Source of the DNA: an uncultured Bacillota bacterium
GTDB lineage: Bacteria > Bacillota > Clostridia > Lachnospirales > Lachnospiraceae
DNA length: 17,156 nt
Direction: 5' to 3'
Assembly: GCA_958352855.1 (NCBI GenBank)
Contig: CATWQE010000057.1
Span: forward strand, 1 to 17,156
Position numbers and translations under genes: made by a program. The notes under the pieces were generated by a model. That model did no database searches and had not been told where the DNA came from. It saw only the letters and a list, made by a program, of their open reading frames with translations. This document shows positions 7,464 to 14,897 of this stretch, piece after piece (position 1 is the stretch's first letter; every line of letters begins with the position of its first letter).

Positions 7464-7494
7464 CCTTGGAAAAAGCTATAGTTTTTCGGTTAAA
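7464..7494 (-). other. Candidate dif-like recombination site (difSL type)
   Basis: On the minus strand this 31-base stretch contains CCGAAAAACTATA (7489-7477), then GC and TTTTTC. From memory the difSL core of streptococci and lactococci is CCGAAAAACTATA followed by AATTTTC, so 13 consecutive bases agree. Arms GAAAAA and TTTTTC (7469-7474 and 7482-7487) flank the centre, as expected for two recombinase monomers. It lies directly upstream of the XerS-like gene. A weak terminator for the permease gene is an alternative, but the stem is nearly all A/T and no clean U-run follows. Confidence 0.6.
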
Positions 7495-7513
7495 TCTGTA
7501 TTTGTCCGCTAAA

Positions 7514-9505
7514 CTATCCAAGAACTCTCTTGCGATATCCCACATACGTTGCCAGAAAATAAATAAAATAAACCAGGAAAAATAAACCAATACTAATTGC
7601 GATTGCTATGCAAAAAGCTTTTACGGTAATTAAATCTGCCAGCAACACCTGATTTATCTGTGACGCCAGAAAAATACTGACCGGAATTGGAATTGCCACA
7701 GGAATAAAAAAATACAAAATCATTTGCTTTAAAACCAATCCTTGCATCTTGCCTTCATCTGCGCCTAAATAAGACAAAATTTCATATCTGTGTTTATAGG
7801 AAACTCCATCACTTAATTGCTGTACTGCTAAAATGGCTGCTGCACAACAGGCAAAAATCAGTCCCACATAAAACAGAGAAAAGGCAAAGGTCACAAATAC
7901 AGAATTTTGTGATGCCCTGGTATCTGATGCCACCATAAACTCATCCACTGCGTTTTTCCTGTAATCGCCATTTAAATCATAGGCTCCGTTTTCTGATAAC
8001 CACTGAGACAGTTCCATACCCTCATTGGCCGGTATCTCTTTCTTAGTCTCAAAAACATAGCAAGTGTGATAAACAGGAAACGTTTCTGCTGCCTCATCTG
8101 GAAGCACCACCAAAAATCCGGTTCCATGTAATCCGCTTCCCGTACTAAAAGGCCTGGAAGAAAGTTCTTTTAATTGATAAGTTTCTCCCTGGATTTCAAG
8201 AGCAGGAACTTCTTCTATTCTGCTTCTCTCCTGTATCTTTTCAGAGGTAAGCAACAAATATTCCTGTTTTCCAAGAGAGAGCTCTTCATACCCAAGGGCG
8301 TTCCACAACCGTTGAAAATCACTATAAGCCATTACAGGAGTAAATTCCAGATACCCATCAAGGCCTGTATAGGTGTATAATGTATGGTCCGGATTCTGAT
8401 AAACAGGATAGGAATGACCGAAGGTAATCCCATATTGCTTTTGCAATCTTTGCTCCAGCTTCTCTCCTAACTGCTTCTCTTCTATTTTTTCCTGGTTTCC
8501 AGACATAGCAACATCAAAGCTGATAATATTGTCTGCCTGAGCCTGGAAGAACTTTTCAAACAAGACTCCCATTTGCATGGCTGTCAGGGTAATCGTAAGA
8601 AGAAGAGCCAGAATTCCCAGGGTTTTTCCTATGGTATTTAGCTTTACTGTCAGACCACGCAAAAGAAAGAGGCGGTCTTTCCCATATTTAAAATCACCTT
8701 TGGACAGCATGGTTCTTGCAAGAAAATACGTCATATGGGTATAAATTTTATAAATGCACAGCAAAATGACTGCCATGGAGCCTAAGAAATACCATCCGCT
8801 ATAATCTCCGCTGTAGGGAACCTCTCCTTCCAGGTACACAGAATATACAAATACAAAGCAGCCACACATCCCCAGAAATAAATAAAAGAAAAAAGCCAGC
8901 AAAGAGCCTTTCCTCTCCTGGCGTACCTGTTCTTCGCCTTCCCTGTCCAGATACAGCAGCTCATGAATCTCTGCTTTTTTCAGATAGCTTCTCAGACGCA
9001 AAATAGCGCTTCCATACATACAAACCGTATAGAGCAGGGTAAGACCAAAGGCCTCCCAGGAAAAAGCCAGCTTCAGATGATAAGAGGCGCCAAAAAAATA
9101 AATAACCATCATAGCTAAAACCTGATATAAAAGACTCCCTATGACAAGGGACAGTAAAAAACCCACACTTCCAATTAAAGTCTGCTCTCCCGCAAACAAA
9201 GAGGCAATGGTTTTATTGGGAACACCCAGAAGCATATACATGCCAAATTCCCGGCTGCGCTTCTTCATCATAAACTTTGCCATATAATGAATCAGCCATC
9301 CCAGAACCCACACAATGACAAAAGAAAGAAAAATAATCACACCGGTTAAAACATTCATTCCATTGCTCAGTCTCTGAATATCCTCCGAAAACACCAGAAG
9401 ATTAAAGGAATAAATCAGAGAAATGGAAAACACAATGGTAAGTAAATAAATGGCATAATCCTTTGCCCAGTATCTGGCATTTTTTAAAATTATCTTATTT
9501 TGCAT
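7514..9505 (-). CDS. BceB-like ABC permease with large extracellular domain
   Basis: This 663-residue permease has ten hydrophobic segments (roughly, from the start chosen here: 17-38, 51-74, 109-136, 148-171, 202-224, 239-258, 294-314, 535-561, 593-614, 629-653). A domain of about 220 residues lies between segments 7 and 8, the hallmark of BceB-type transporters, where it detects the antibiotic. FtsX-like regions lie near both ends. These transporters free lipid II-cycle intermediates from peptide antibiotics such as bacitracin or lantibiotics, and signal to their kinase. I chose ATG 9505 because the GTG four codons earlier lies directly on the GGAGG ribosome site; AGGTGA then gives an 8-base spacing. 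It overlaps the ATPase gene by 11 bases. The exact drug is unknown. Confidence 0.93.
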   Translation of the reverse strand: MQNKIILKNARYWAKDYAIYLLTIVFSISLIYSFNLLVFSEDIQRLSNGMNVLTGVIIFLSFVIVWVLGWLIHYMAKFMMKKRSREFGMYMLLGVPNKTIASLFAGEQTLIGSVGFLLSLVIGSLLYQVLAMMVIYFFGASYHLKLAFSWEAFGLTLLYTVCMYGSAILRLRSYLKKAEIHELLYLDREGEEQVRQERKGSLLAFFFYLFLGMCGCFVFVYSVYLEGEVPYSGDYSGWYFLGSMAVILLCIYKIYTHMTYFLARTMLSKGDFKYGKDRLFLLRGLTVKLNTIGKTLGILALLLTITLTAMQMGVLFEKFFQAQADNIISFDVAMSGNQEKIEEKQLGEKLEQRLQKQYGITFGHSYPVYQNPDHTLYTYTGLDGYLEFTPVMAYSDFQRLWNALGYEELSLGKQEYLLLTSEKIQERSRIEEVPALEIQGETYQLKELSSRPFSTGSGLHGTGFLVVLPDEAAETFPVYHTCYVFETKKEIPANEGMELSQWLSENGAYDLNGDYRKNAVDEFMVASDTRASQNSVFVTFAFSLFYVGLIFACCAAAILAVQQLSDGVSYKHRYEILSYLGADEGKMQGLVLKQMILYFFIPVAIPIPVSIFLASQINQVLLADLITVKAFCIAIAISIGLFFLVYFIYFLATYVGYRKRVLG

Positions 9506-10262
9506 TGGAGACGTCACCTCCCATTAAGGTTACCACATCCAGGATTTCCTGAAAAAACACCTTTCTGCTCTTTTCTCCCCTTCGGATTTCATTAAAAATC
9601 CTGCCATCCTTTAAAAATAAAATTCTGGAGCAATAGCTTGCAGAAAACACGTCATGGGTAACCATCAGTATGGTAGCCCCCAGCTCGTCATTTAAATTAG
9701 TAAAACTCTCCAAAAGCATTTGGGCTGCATGAGAGTCCAAAGCCCCTGTTGGTTCGTCTGCCAGCAAAATCTTAGGGTGATTAATAATAGCTCTGGCACA
9801 GGCGCAGCGCTGCTTTTGACCTCCGGAAACCTGCGCCGGCATCTTTTCCAGTTCTCCTTCAATCCCAAGCTGTCTGGCTGCCCCCTTCACCAGTTTTTTT
9901 ACCTGTTCTTTTGGTGTTCCCCGTAAAGTCAGAGCAAGGCCGATATTCTCTTCCAGGGTAAAATGATCCAGAAGATTAAAATCCTGAAACACAAACCCCA
10001 GATTCTCTTTTCTGAAATCTGCCAGCTCCTGATTCTTCAATGCAGTAATATCCCTTCCTTCCAGATAAATATGTCCGGCAGTTGCCCTGCAAATGGTTGC
10101 AAGACAATTTAAAAGAGTTGTCTTTCCGGATCCACTGGACCCCATAATCCCTAAAAACTCACCTTTTTCCACCTGAAAAGAAACGTGGTTCAAGGCTTTT
10201 GTAACATTGTGTTTGTTTCCATAATATTTATCCAGCTTTTCAATCTGAAGCAAGATACTCAT
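9495..10262 (-). CDS. BceA-like ABC transporter ATPase
   Basis: This 255-residue MacB/LolD-family ATPase pairs with the BceB-like permease. Walker A is GSSGSGKT (41-48), the Q-loop is FQDF with Q93, the signature is VSGGQ (145-149), Walker B is ILLADEP (165-171) and the H-loop is THD with H203. Unlike the other ATPase in the window it keeps the normal Q-loop Gln. I chose ATG 10262, giving MSILLQIEKL as in related proteins; a TTG two codons upstream is less likely. Its promoter and a BceR-type operator lie between it and the kinase gene, so it can be induced separately from the regulatory genes. Confidence 0.93.
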   Translation of the reverse strand: MSILLQIEKLDKYYGNKHNVTKALNHVSFQVEKGEFLGIMGSSGSGKTTLLNCLATICRATAGHIYLEGRDITALKNQELADFRKENLGFVFQDFNLLDHFTLEENIGLALTLRGTPKEQVKKLVKGAARQLGIEGELEKMPAQVSGGQKQRCACARAIINHPKILLADEPTGALDSHAAQMLLESFTNLNDELGATILMVTHDVFSASYCSRILFLKDGRIFNEIRRGEKSRKVFFQEILDVVTLMGGDVSNAK

Positions 10263-10301
10263 AAGCAATTCATCCTTTCTGTTTCTTGATTTGTTATCCT
10301 C

Positions 10302-10310
10302 ATTGTATCA
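10302..10310 (-). promoter_or_regulatory. Extended -10 promoter for bceA/bceB
   Basis: On the minus strand TG-A-TACAAT (10310-10302) is an extended -10 element 40 bases before the ATPase start. No good -35 is visible at the right spacing, which fits a promoter that depends on an activator bound just upstream. Confidence 0.55.
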
Positions 10311-10331
10311 TGCTTCCCGGAAAGAAAATAC

Positions 10332-10345
10332 TTACAGAGTTGTTA
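10332..10345 (-). promoter_or_regulatory. BceR-type operator TAACA-N4-TGTAA
   Basis: The minus strand reads TAACAACTCTGTAA, an exact match to TNACA-N4-TGTAA, the core I recall for BceR-like regulators. Its centre is about 43 bases upstream of the expected transcription start of bceA, the usual place for activation beside polymerase. Its first three bases are the stop codon of the kinase gene. Confidence 0.65.
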
Positions 10346-11359
10346 GAGTGACTCCGGGCGGTGGAGCTTTCCTACAGGAAATCCTATGATTACAGTAGTT
10401 CCCTGCCCTTCCATGGACTCCAGCTTCAATTCTAAGCCAAGACGGTCACAAAGCCTTTTTGCCAGGTAAAGCCCCATACCGGTGGCAGCCTTTCGCTCCC
10501 TGTGTTCCCCTGTAAAACCCTTCTCAAATACTCTTGGAAGGTCTGCCTTTGAAATGCCTGGACCATTGTCTTGTACACGAAGCCACAGGCTGTTTTCCTG
10601 CTGTATGGTATCCATGGAAATACAGCCAACAGAAGCAGGGGCATATTTCACAGCATTAGACATTAACTGCTTTAAAATATACACCAGCCACTTGGGGTCT
10701 GTATAAACCTTTACCTCTATATCATGGATATCCAGATGTAACTGTTTTTGCAAAATCAGTGTGCGAAATTCAGAGAGAACCTGAGCAATGACTTCCTCCA
10801 GACAACATTCCTGGATAAAATAATCTTTTTCCGTATAGCCGCTTCTGGCATAGTAAAGGGTCTGCTCCACCAGATCATCAAGCCTTTGGATTTCTGTTTG
10901 TAATTCTTCTGTCTCTTTTGCAGGATGATTTTTGCAAAACAGCTCTATGGCTGTCACCGGATTCTTAATCTCATGAACCCAGCCTTCCATATATTCCTTA
11001 TACTCTCTGCTGCCGGCAGAAATTGCCTCAATTTTCTCCAGCATAGCCTTATTTGCCTCTCTGGAACAGGAAAAGTATAATTGCTCCAACAGAGTATCCG
11101 GCTTTGGAAGTACCTCTGTAAACAAATATTTTTCTTTCAGCAAAGCAAAGGCAGATTCCACCTCTGCATAACGCTGTTTTAAAGCCAGATATTTCCGCCC
11201 ATGAGACAAAAGTGTTGCGAAAAACCAGACACCCTCCACACACAGTATCACAGGAATCTCCGTACCAGTCACCCATAAAAAACCGCCAAGAGCCAACATT
11301 CCAAGCAGCCAAAGCAGCAGGGGTTCTGCCTGTTCGTAAAGATAATCTCTAAGCCTCAT
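10343..11359 (-). CDS. BceS-like intramembrane-sensing histidine kinase
   Basis: This 338-residue kinase has two N-terminal membrane segments (about 15-33 and 36-53) joined by a very short loop, so it has no external sensor. In Bce systems the kinase instead senses through its ABC transporter. The phospho-acceptor is H129 in WVHEIKNPV. The ATPase domain is complete, with an N box including N at about 216 and 220, G1 DNGPG and G2 GMGLYLA. It should phosphorylate the regulator encoded just upstream and be controlled by the BceAB pair downstream. I chose ATG 11359, because GGAGG is 8 bases upstream of it and only 2 bases from the ATG two codons earlier. It overlaps the regulator gene by 11 bases. 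Confidence 0.94.
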   Translation of the reverse strand: MRLRDYLYEQAEPLLLWLLGMLALGGFLWVTGTEIPVILCVEGVWFFATLLSHGRKYLALKQRYAEVESAFALLKEKYLFTEVLPKPDTLLEQLYFSCSREANKAMLEKIEAISAGSREYKEYMEGWVHEIKNPVTAIELFCKNHPAKETEELQTEIQRLDDLVEQTLYYARSGYTEKDYFIQECCLEEVIAQVLSEFRTLILQKQLHLDIHDIEVKVYTDPKWLVYILKQLMSNAVKYAPASVGCISMDTIQQENSLWLRVQDNGPGISKADLPRVFEKGFTGEHRERKAATGMGLYLAKRLCDRLGLELKLESMEGQGTTVIIGFPVGKLHRPESL

Positions 11360-12032
11360 TTCCATTGCCTCCGATTTGATAACCTGTTCTTGGAATGGTT
11401 TTCACAAAATTCTCCAGTACGGTTCCCTCCAGGCGCTTCCGAATCCTGGACAAATTGACGTTTAGAATATTCTCATCCACAAAAAGCTTATTCTCCCACA
11501 AATACTCAATCATTTCGTCCCTGCTGATAACTCTTGGATAGTTTCGGAACAGATAATACAAAATCTGCACTTCTTTTTTAGACAGATCAAAACACTGATC
11601 CTCATAGCATAATTGTCCAAAAACCAAATCCAGAACCACGCCTTCCACGCAAAGCCGCTCCTGTTCTCCACGCACTTTTTTCAGCAAATTCTGTATTCGG
11701 ATAAGCAGCACACAGAAATCAAAGGGTTTTCGGATATAATCGTCTCCTCCTGCCTGAAATCCCTGCACTTCCTTCTGGGTTGTATTTTCCCCTGTGACAA
11801 ACATAATAGGAACCTGAGTATCTTTACGCAGTCTCCTGCAAAGCTGGATGCCATCCTGTCCGCCAAGTCCAATATCCAGCAAAATCAAATCCGGCTGCTG
11901 CTCATTTTCCCATGTTTCCAGGCAATCCGGCTGTTTCGGCGCCAGAACCTCATACCCTTGATTTTCCAGGAATTCCTGTATCTGCTTTCGGATAAAAGCT
12001 TCGTCTTCCAAAATTAAAATTCTCTGTTTCAT
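11349..12032 (-). CDS. BceR-like OmpR-family response regulator
   Basis: This 227-residue regulator has a receiver with the acidic pair E9/D10 (LEDE), phospho-acceptor D53 (LLDIGLGG), T80 and K102, followed by a winged-helix DNA-binding domain ending in TIPRTGYQIG. Phosphorylated by the adjacent kinase, it should activate bceAB through the TAACA-N4-TGTAA site at 10332-10345. The ATG overlaps the stop of the nucleoside phosphorylase gene as ATGA, with GAGGAA as ribosome site, so its translation is probably coupled to that gene. No BceR-type site is seen upstream of this gene itself. Confidence 0.95.
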   Translation of the reverse strand: MKQRILILEDEAFIRKQIQEFLENQGYEVLAPKQPDCLETWENEQQPDLILLDIGLGGQDGIQLCRRLRKDTQVPIMFVTGENTTQKEVQGFQAGGDDYIRKPFDFCVLLIRIQNLLKKVRGEQERLCVEGVVLDLVFGQLCYEDQCFDLSKKEVQILYYLFRNYPRVISRDEMIEYLWENKLFVDENILNVNLSRIRKRLEGTVLENFVKTIPRTGYQIGGNGNEA

Positions 12033-12817
12033 GATTCCTCACTCTGTTCTTCTATCTTCAGCACCGCATCCATACAAAGTCTCAACACATATTCCACAGA
12101 ATCACGCCCCCAGTTCCGCTCATCATATGCTTCTACATTTGAAAGGCTGTCTGCTGTATACAACAATTCTCCCCACACTGCGCCCCGCATATTCCCACAG
12201 GCAGCAAGAGCCGCACACTCCATTTCCACCACTGAACAGCCTTCTGCTTTTCGGTAGGTAACCTTTTCTTTTGTCTCCCGATAGAATCCATCTGTGGACC
12301 AGGTCATAACTTCTGTGTATTTCAGATGATGCTCACATAACGTTTTCTCTATGGCTTTTCGTGCCTTTGGATGGACGTCAGCATAACGGGATGGCGCCAT
12401 ATAGTGATAAGACGTGCCTTCGTCTCTCAAAGCACGATAGGGAACAAGAAATTCATTCTCCTTAAAATTTTCCAGTGCCCCGCAGGAACCTCCGCTAATA
12501 ATTTCCCTGACACCATACGAAATCAGCCAGTCCAAAATCTGAGCCGCCGCCGGAGCGCCCATTGGCGCCTGAACAAGACAAAGTTCCTGGCCTTTATAGG
12601 AAATTTTGTAAATAGGATACATTTTGGTAATGGATTCAAACCATCCCACGATTTCTCCCCCATGATTTCTGGCATATTTGTCAACTGCATCCCCAAGAAA
12701 TGCAAACACCGCCTTTCGTGGCAATTCTAAATCAAAATTTTCATGATTTGGCATAATCACTGCCTGTTTTTCTGAATCGTATTCCAGAATAGGAATCTCG
12801 TTTTTTATAATGCTCAT
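12029..12817 (-). CDS. Nucleoside phosphorylase (PNP/UDP family)
   Basis: This 262-residue enzyme should cleave a purine or pyrimidine nucleoside with phosphate to free base and ribose-1-phosphate. Family marks are MGAP (86-89), the phosphate/ribose region GGSCGAL (109-115), DEGTSYHY (132-139) and VVEMECAAL (197-205), where the E-M-E segment binds ribose. The late acidic residue is in TADS (221-224), where many relatives have SD. The exact substrate (uridine, inosine or other) cannot be read safely. It starts 17 bases after the PIN-like gene and overlaps the BceR-like gene by 4 bases. Salvage enzymes are not a standard part of Bce operons. A possible promoter lies in the end of the preceding gene. 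Confidence 0.9.
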   Translation of the reverse strand: MSIIKNEIPILEYDSEKQAVIMPNHENFDLELPRKAVFAFLGDAVDKYARNHGGEIVGWFESITKMYPIYKISYKGQELCLVQAPMGAPAAAQILDWLISYGVREIISGGSCGALENFKENEFLVPYRALRDEGTSYHYMAPSRYADVHPKARKAIEKTLCEHHLKYTEVMTWSTDGFYRETKEKVTYRKAEGCSVVEMECAALAACGNMRGAVWGELLYTADSLSNVEAYDERNWGRDSVEYVLRLCMDAVLKIEEQSEES

Positions 12818-12834
12818 ATCTGCTCTCTATTCTC

Positions 12835-13677
12835 CTAAAATATAATGTGAACCGTTTTATCAGTGACAAGCTGTGCGAACAATTCATTATCAACTAATTC
12901 GGTAACCAGTATTACCGACTGATCTTCCTGTTCCTTGCTATATGTAATCTTACGAATATCTTTTCTAAAATCACTTAAAGTTTCAAGATTTATTTCTCCG
13001 TTTCGAATAAGCTGACACAAAATGGCATCATTACTTTTATATGAAACCGGCACAGGTGTCCTTGATGTAAAAATTTCTCTAAGACAGGTCTCCGCCTTTC
13101 TCTGAAACTCATATGTATCACGATCTTGAGAATACACAGTTAGTGCTTCTGTTTCTGGGTAATACCAGGAAACCACCTCAGCTAAAATGGTAATTGAAAT
13201 TTCCCCGGCATTTTTCTTTTTTACTCTTCCAGACGATAATACTTCATTAGAAATCGGCCATTCCTCATAAAGCCTATGTATCCATTCTTTATATGAATCC
13301 AAATCAAGTTTATCTGCTTTCTCCACGTATCTGCGCAAATAACTGCGAAGCCTTGCAATTTGATGCGTGGAGGCTAAAACAATTTGATACACATTACCTT
13401 CTTCACTATTTGCCAGTTCTGAATAATTCTCTTCCGCTATGCGAAATACAGGATATCCTTGAGCAATCAAATCCCTCACATAAGCAGCCCGTCCATCCGC
13501 ATCTTTTATTTCAGCCAATACCCATTCTGGAATCAAAATCAAATCATAGTCTTTTAATACAATTTCTGGCTCTAACCCTTTCATCTGCAACCCTTGCATA
13601 AAAGATACGGAAGAAGTATCCAAAAGAGCAATATGCTTTTTGTTGCCGATTTCGGTAATCTCCTTTATCTCTATCAT
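12835..13677 (-). CDS. Predicted PIN-like nuclease, putative toxin
   Basis: I do not recognise a close named family for this 280-residue protein, but it carries a PIN-like acidic pattern: D20 in ALLDTSSVSF, E56 in PEWVLAEIKD, E159 in NAGEISI and D185/D187 in SQDRDTYEF. PIN proteins cut RNA with such a metal-binding acidic cluster, often as toxins. It is nearly twice the size of a VapC toxin; the roughly 70 residues after the core (about 210-280) could bind a partner. The start overlaps the peptidase gene as ATGA, with a strong AGGAGG site, so the two are coupled. The gene pair and the upstream HTH regulator suggest a toxin-antitoxin or stress-response module. Nuclease activity is inference from motifs. 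Confidence 0.65.
   Translation of the reverse strand: MIEIKEITEIGNKKHIALLDTSSVSFMQGLQMKGLEPEIVLKDYDLILIPEWVLAEIKDADGRAAYVRDLIAQGYPVFRIAEENYSELANSEEGNVYQIVLASTHQIARLRSYLRRYVEKADKLDLDSYKEWIHRLYEEWPISNEVLSSGRVKKKNAGEISITILAEVVSWYYPETEALTVYSQDRDTYEFQRKAETCLREIFTSRTPVPVSYKSNDAILCQLIRNGEINLETLSDFRKDIRKITYSKEQEDQSVILVTELVDNELFAQLVTDKTVHIIF
12839..12869 (-). promoter_or_regulatory. Weak candidate promoter for the phosphorylase-Bce operon
   Basis: On the minus strand TTGTCA (12869-12864) and TATATT (12844-12839) are each one base from consensus, but are separated by 19 bases, which is long. They lie in the last codons of the PIN-like gene. If active, the downstream operon would not depend on the module's promoter. 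Confidence 0.3.
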
Positions 13678-14456
13678 TCGCCCCTCCTCGTTATCATATA
13701 TATTTCAGTCATGATATTTTCCAAAAACTTCTCATTATCCTTATGATAATCAAGTTCAGGATTTGCAGCCATACAGGTTCTTATTTTTTCTTGTAAAGAA
13801 AATGTATTGATTACATAGGAAGGACTTACCAGACTATCATCCAGACCCAGCATTCGAAATCTGTTTGGCAGATCATCAAACTGTAGATCAAACACTTCTT
13901 TAATCCTATTGCAAAGTTTCTCATTTTCGCTTTTCATTGCATACTCATAAAGCGACACCAACACTGCTTTATAGGGCGCCTGAAATGTTTCCATACACTG
14001 AAAAATCTTTGAAATAAAGTCCATATCTGGAAGCTCTGTATAATATCTGTCAACACCATTTAAAAGCATACAGGCTGCAAAACATTCGGCTTTTCTTTCT
14101 TCCAAAGTATGATCTATTTCAATAAAATGGTTAAAAGATACATGATCAAATATTAAATGATATATCTCATGCCACGCTGTAAAATACTGATTTGCTCTTG
14201 GAAAGGAAGTATTCAGAACAGGAATACTTTTTCCATCCTTAACAAAAATCGCTCCACTCCAGAATTTATCCTCTATTGGCATTTGCACCAGCCCAAATCC
14301 CTGAAGAATCAATAGCGCAAGCTGCGGAGAAGAAGCTACTTTCATAATAGTTGTATTGGTCTGTAGACTGATTGCCTGTCTGAATACCTCATCCCTGATA
14401 TCACAATTCTTTTTTATAACAATATCCAAATTTTCGGCAGTAATGAACTCACTCAT
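13674..14456 (-). CDS. ImmA/IrrE family metallopeptidase
   Basis: This 260-residue protein has the zinc-peptidase motif HEIYH (H96, E97, H100), with a likely third ligand E124 in KAECFAACMLL, as in ImmA/IrrE (COG2856) proteins. Known members cleave or disable XRE-type repressors: ImmA acts on ImmR of ICEBs1, and IrrE acts on DdrO in Deinococcus. The HTH regulator encoded 12 bases upstream is the obvious candidate substrate. The C-terminal 130 residues are helical with no recognised domain and could sense a signal or hold the PIN-like partner. Its gene overlaps the PIN-like gene by 4 bases. Family assignment is firm; the role in repressor inactivation is inferred from family and order. Confidence 0.88.
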   Translation of the reverse strand: MSEFITAENLDIVIKKNCDIRDEVFRQAISLQTNTTIMKVASSPQLALLILQGFGLVQMPIEDKFWSGAIFVKDGKSIPVLNTSFPRANQYFTAWHEIYHLIFDHVSFNHFIEIDHTLEERKAECFAACMLLNGVDRYYTELPDMDFISKIFQCMETFQAPYKAVLVSLYEYAMKSENEKLCNRIKEVFDLQFDDLPNRFRMLGLDDSLVSPSYVINTFSLQEKIRTCMAANPELDYHKDNEKFLENIMTEIYMITRRGE

Positions 14457-14468
14457 AAAATTGCTCCT

Positions 14469-14837
14469 TTAGTAATAAATCGCACACAAATCGATCACAT
14501 CTAACAACAAATTATACTGTCTCCTGGCAGTTTCACTCATCTCATGCTCAAGAGGAGCATTTTGCGAAAATACAATGGCAGCAGCATTTTTTGTTGGCGC
14601 TGAATGATACAACATTAAATCGTCTACGGACATATCTAACAATTTTAATATCTTTTGAAGATGCCGGTCAAATGAACTTTTATTGTCGATACTTCCATTC
14701 AATAATTTATCCAATGTAGGACGTGAGATATCTGCCTTACTGGAAAAAGAGACTTTTGTATAGCCTTTATCTCGTATACAATCTTTTAATTTTGATGCCA
14801 CCAGATTCCTTTGTTCAAATAACACATCAAACTTCAT
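14469..14837 (-). CDS. XRE-family HTH regulator
   Basis: This 122-residue protein has a Cro/CI-type helix-turn-helix at about 16-75, with VSFSSKADISRPTLDKLLNG as the core. I chose ATG 14837 because AGGTGG lies 8 bases upstream and a near-consensus promoter ends about 30 bases before it. An in-frame ATG at 14942 would add a 35-residue hydrophobic stretch encoded by the promoter and upstream terminator, and is rejected. The C-terminal 45 residues show no known domain and may form the dimerisation or cleavage region. It is the first gene of the HTH-peptidase-PIN set and probably represses its own promoter through the repeats at 14874-14930. The role as antitoxin or repressor is inference. Confidence 0.85.
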   Translation of the reverse strand: MKFDVLFEQRNLVASKLKDCIRDKGYTKVSFSSKADISRPTLDKLLNGSIDNKSSFDRHLQKILKLLDMSVDDLMLYHSAPTKNAAAIVFSQNAPLEHEMSETARRQYNLLLDVIDLCAIYY

Positions 14838-14868
14838 TACGATCACCACCTTCCCTTTTCTTAACTTT

Positions 14869-14897
14869 ATTATATGTAAAAGCAGAAGAATTATCAA
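14869..14897 (-). promoter_or_regulatory. Promoter of the HTH-peptidase-PIN module
   Basis: On the minus strand TTGATA (14897-14892), a 17-base spacer and a consensus TATAAT (14874-14869) precede the HTH start by about 30 bases. This is among the best promoters in the window. It stands just beyond the terminator of the dtd operon, so the module has its own transcription start. Confidence 0.75.

Noticed and set aside
7464..7494. Terminator of the BceB-like permease gene.
   Set aside because: The arms are six nearly pure A/T bases and no U-run follows; the match to the difSL core explains it better, though weak termination is not excluded.
9506..9517. GTG start for the BceB-like permease.
   Set aside because: The GTG directly abuts the GGAGG ribosome site, leaving no spacing; the ATG at 9505 has a workable one.
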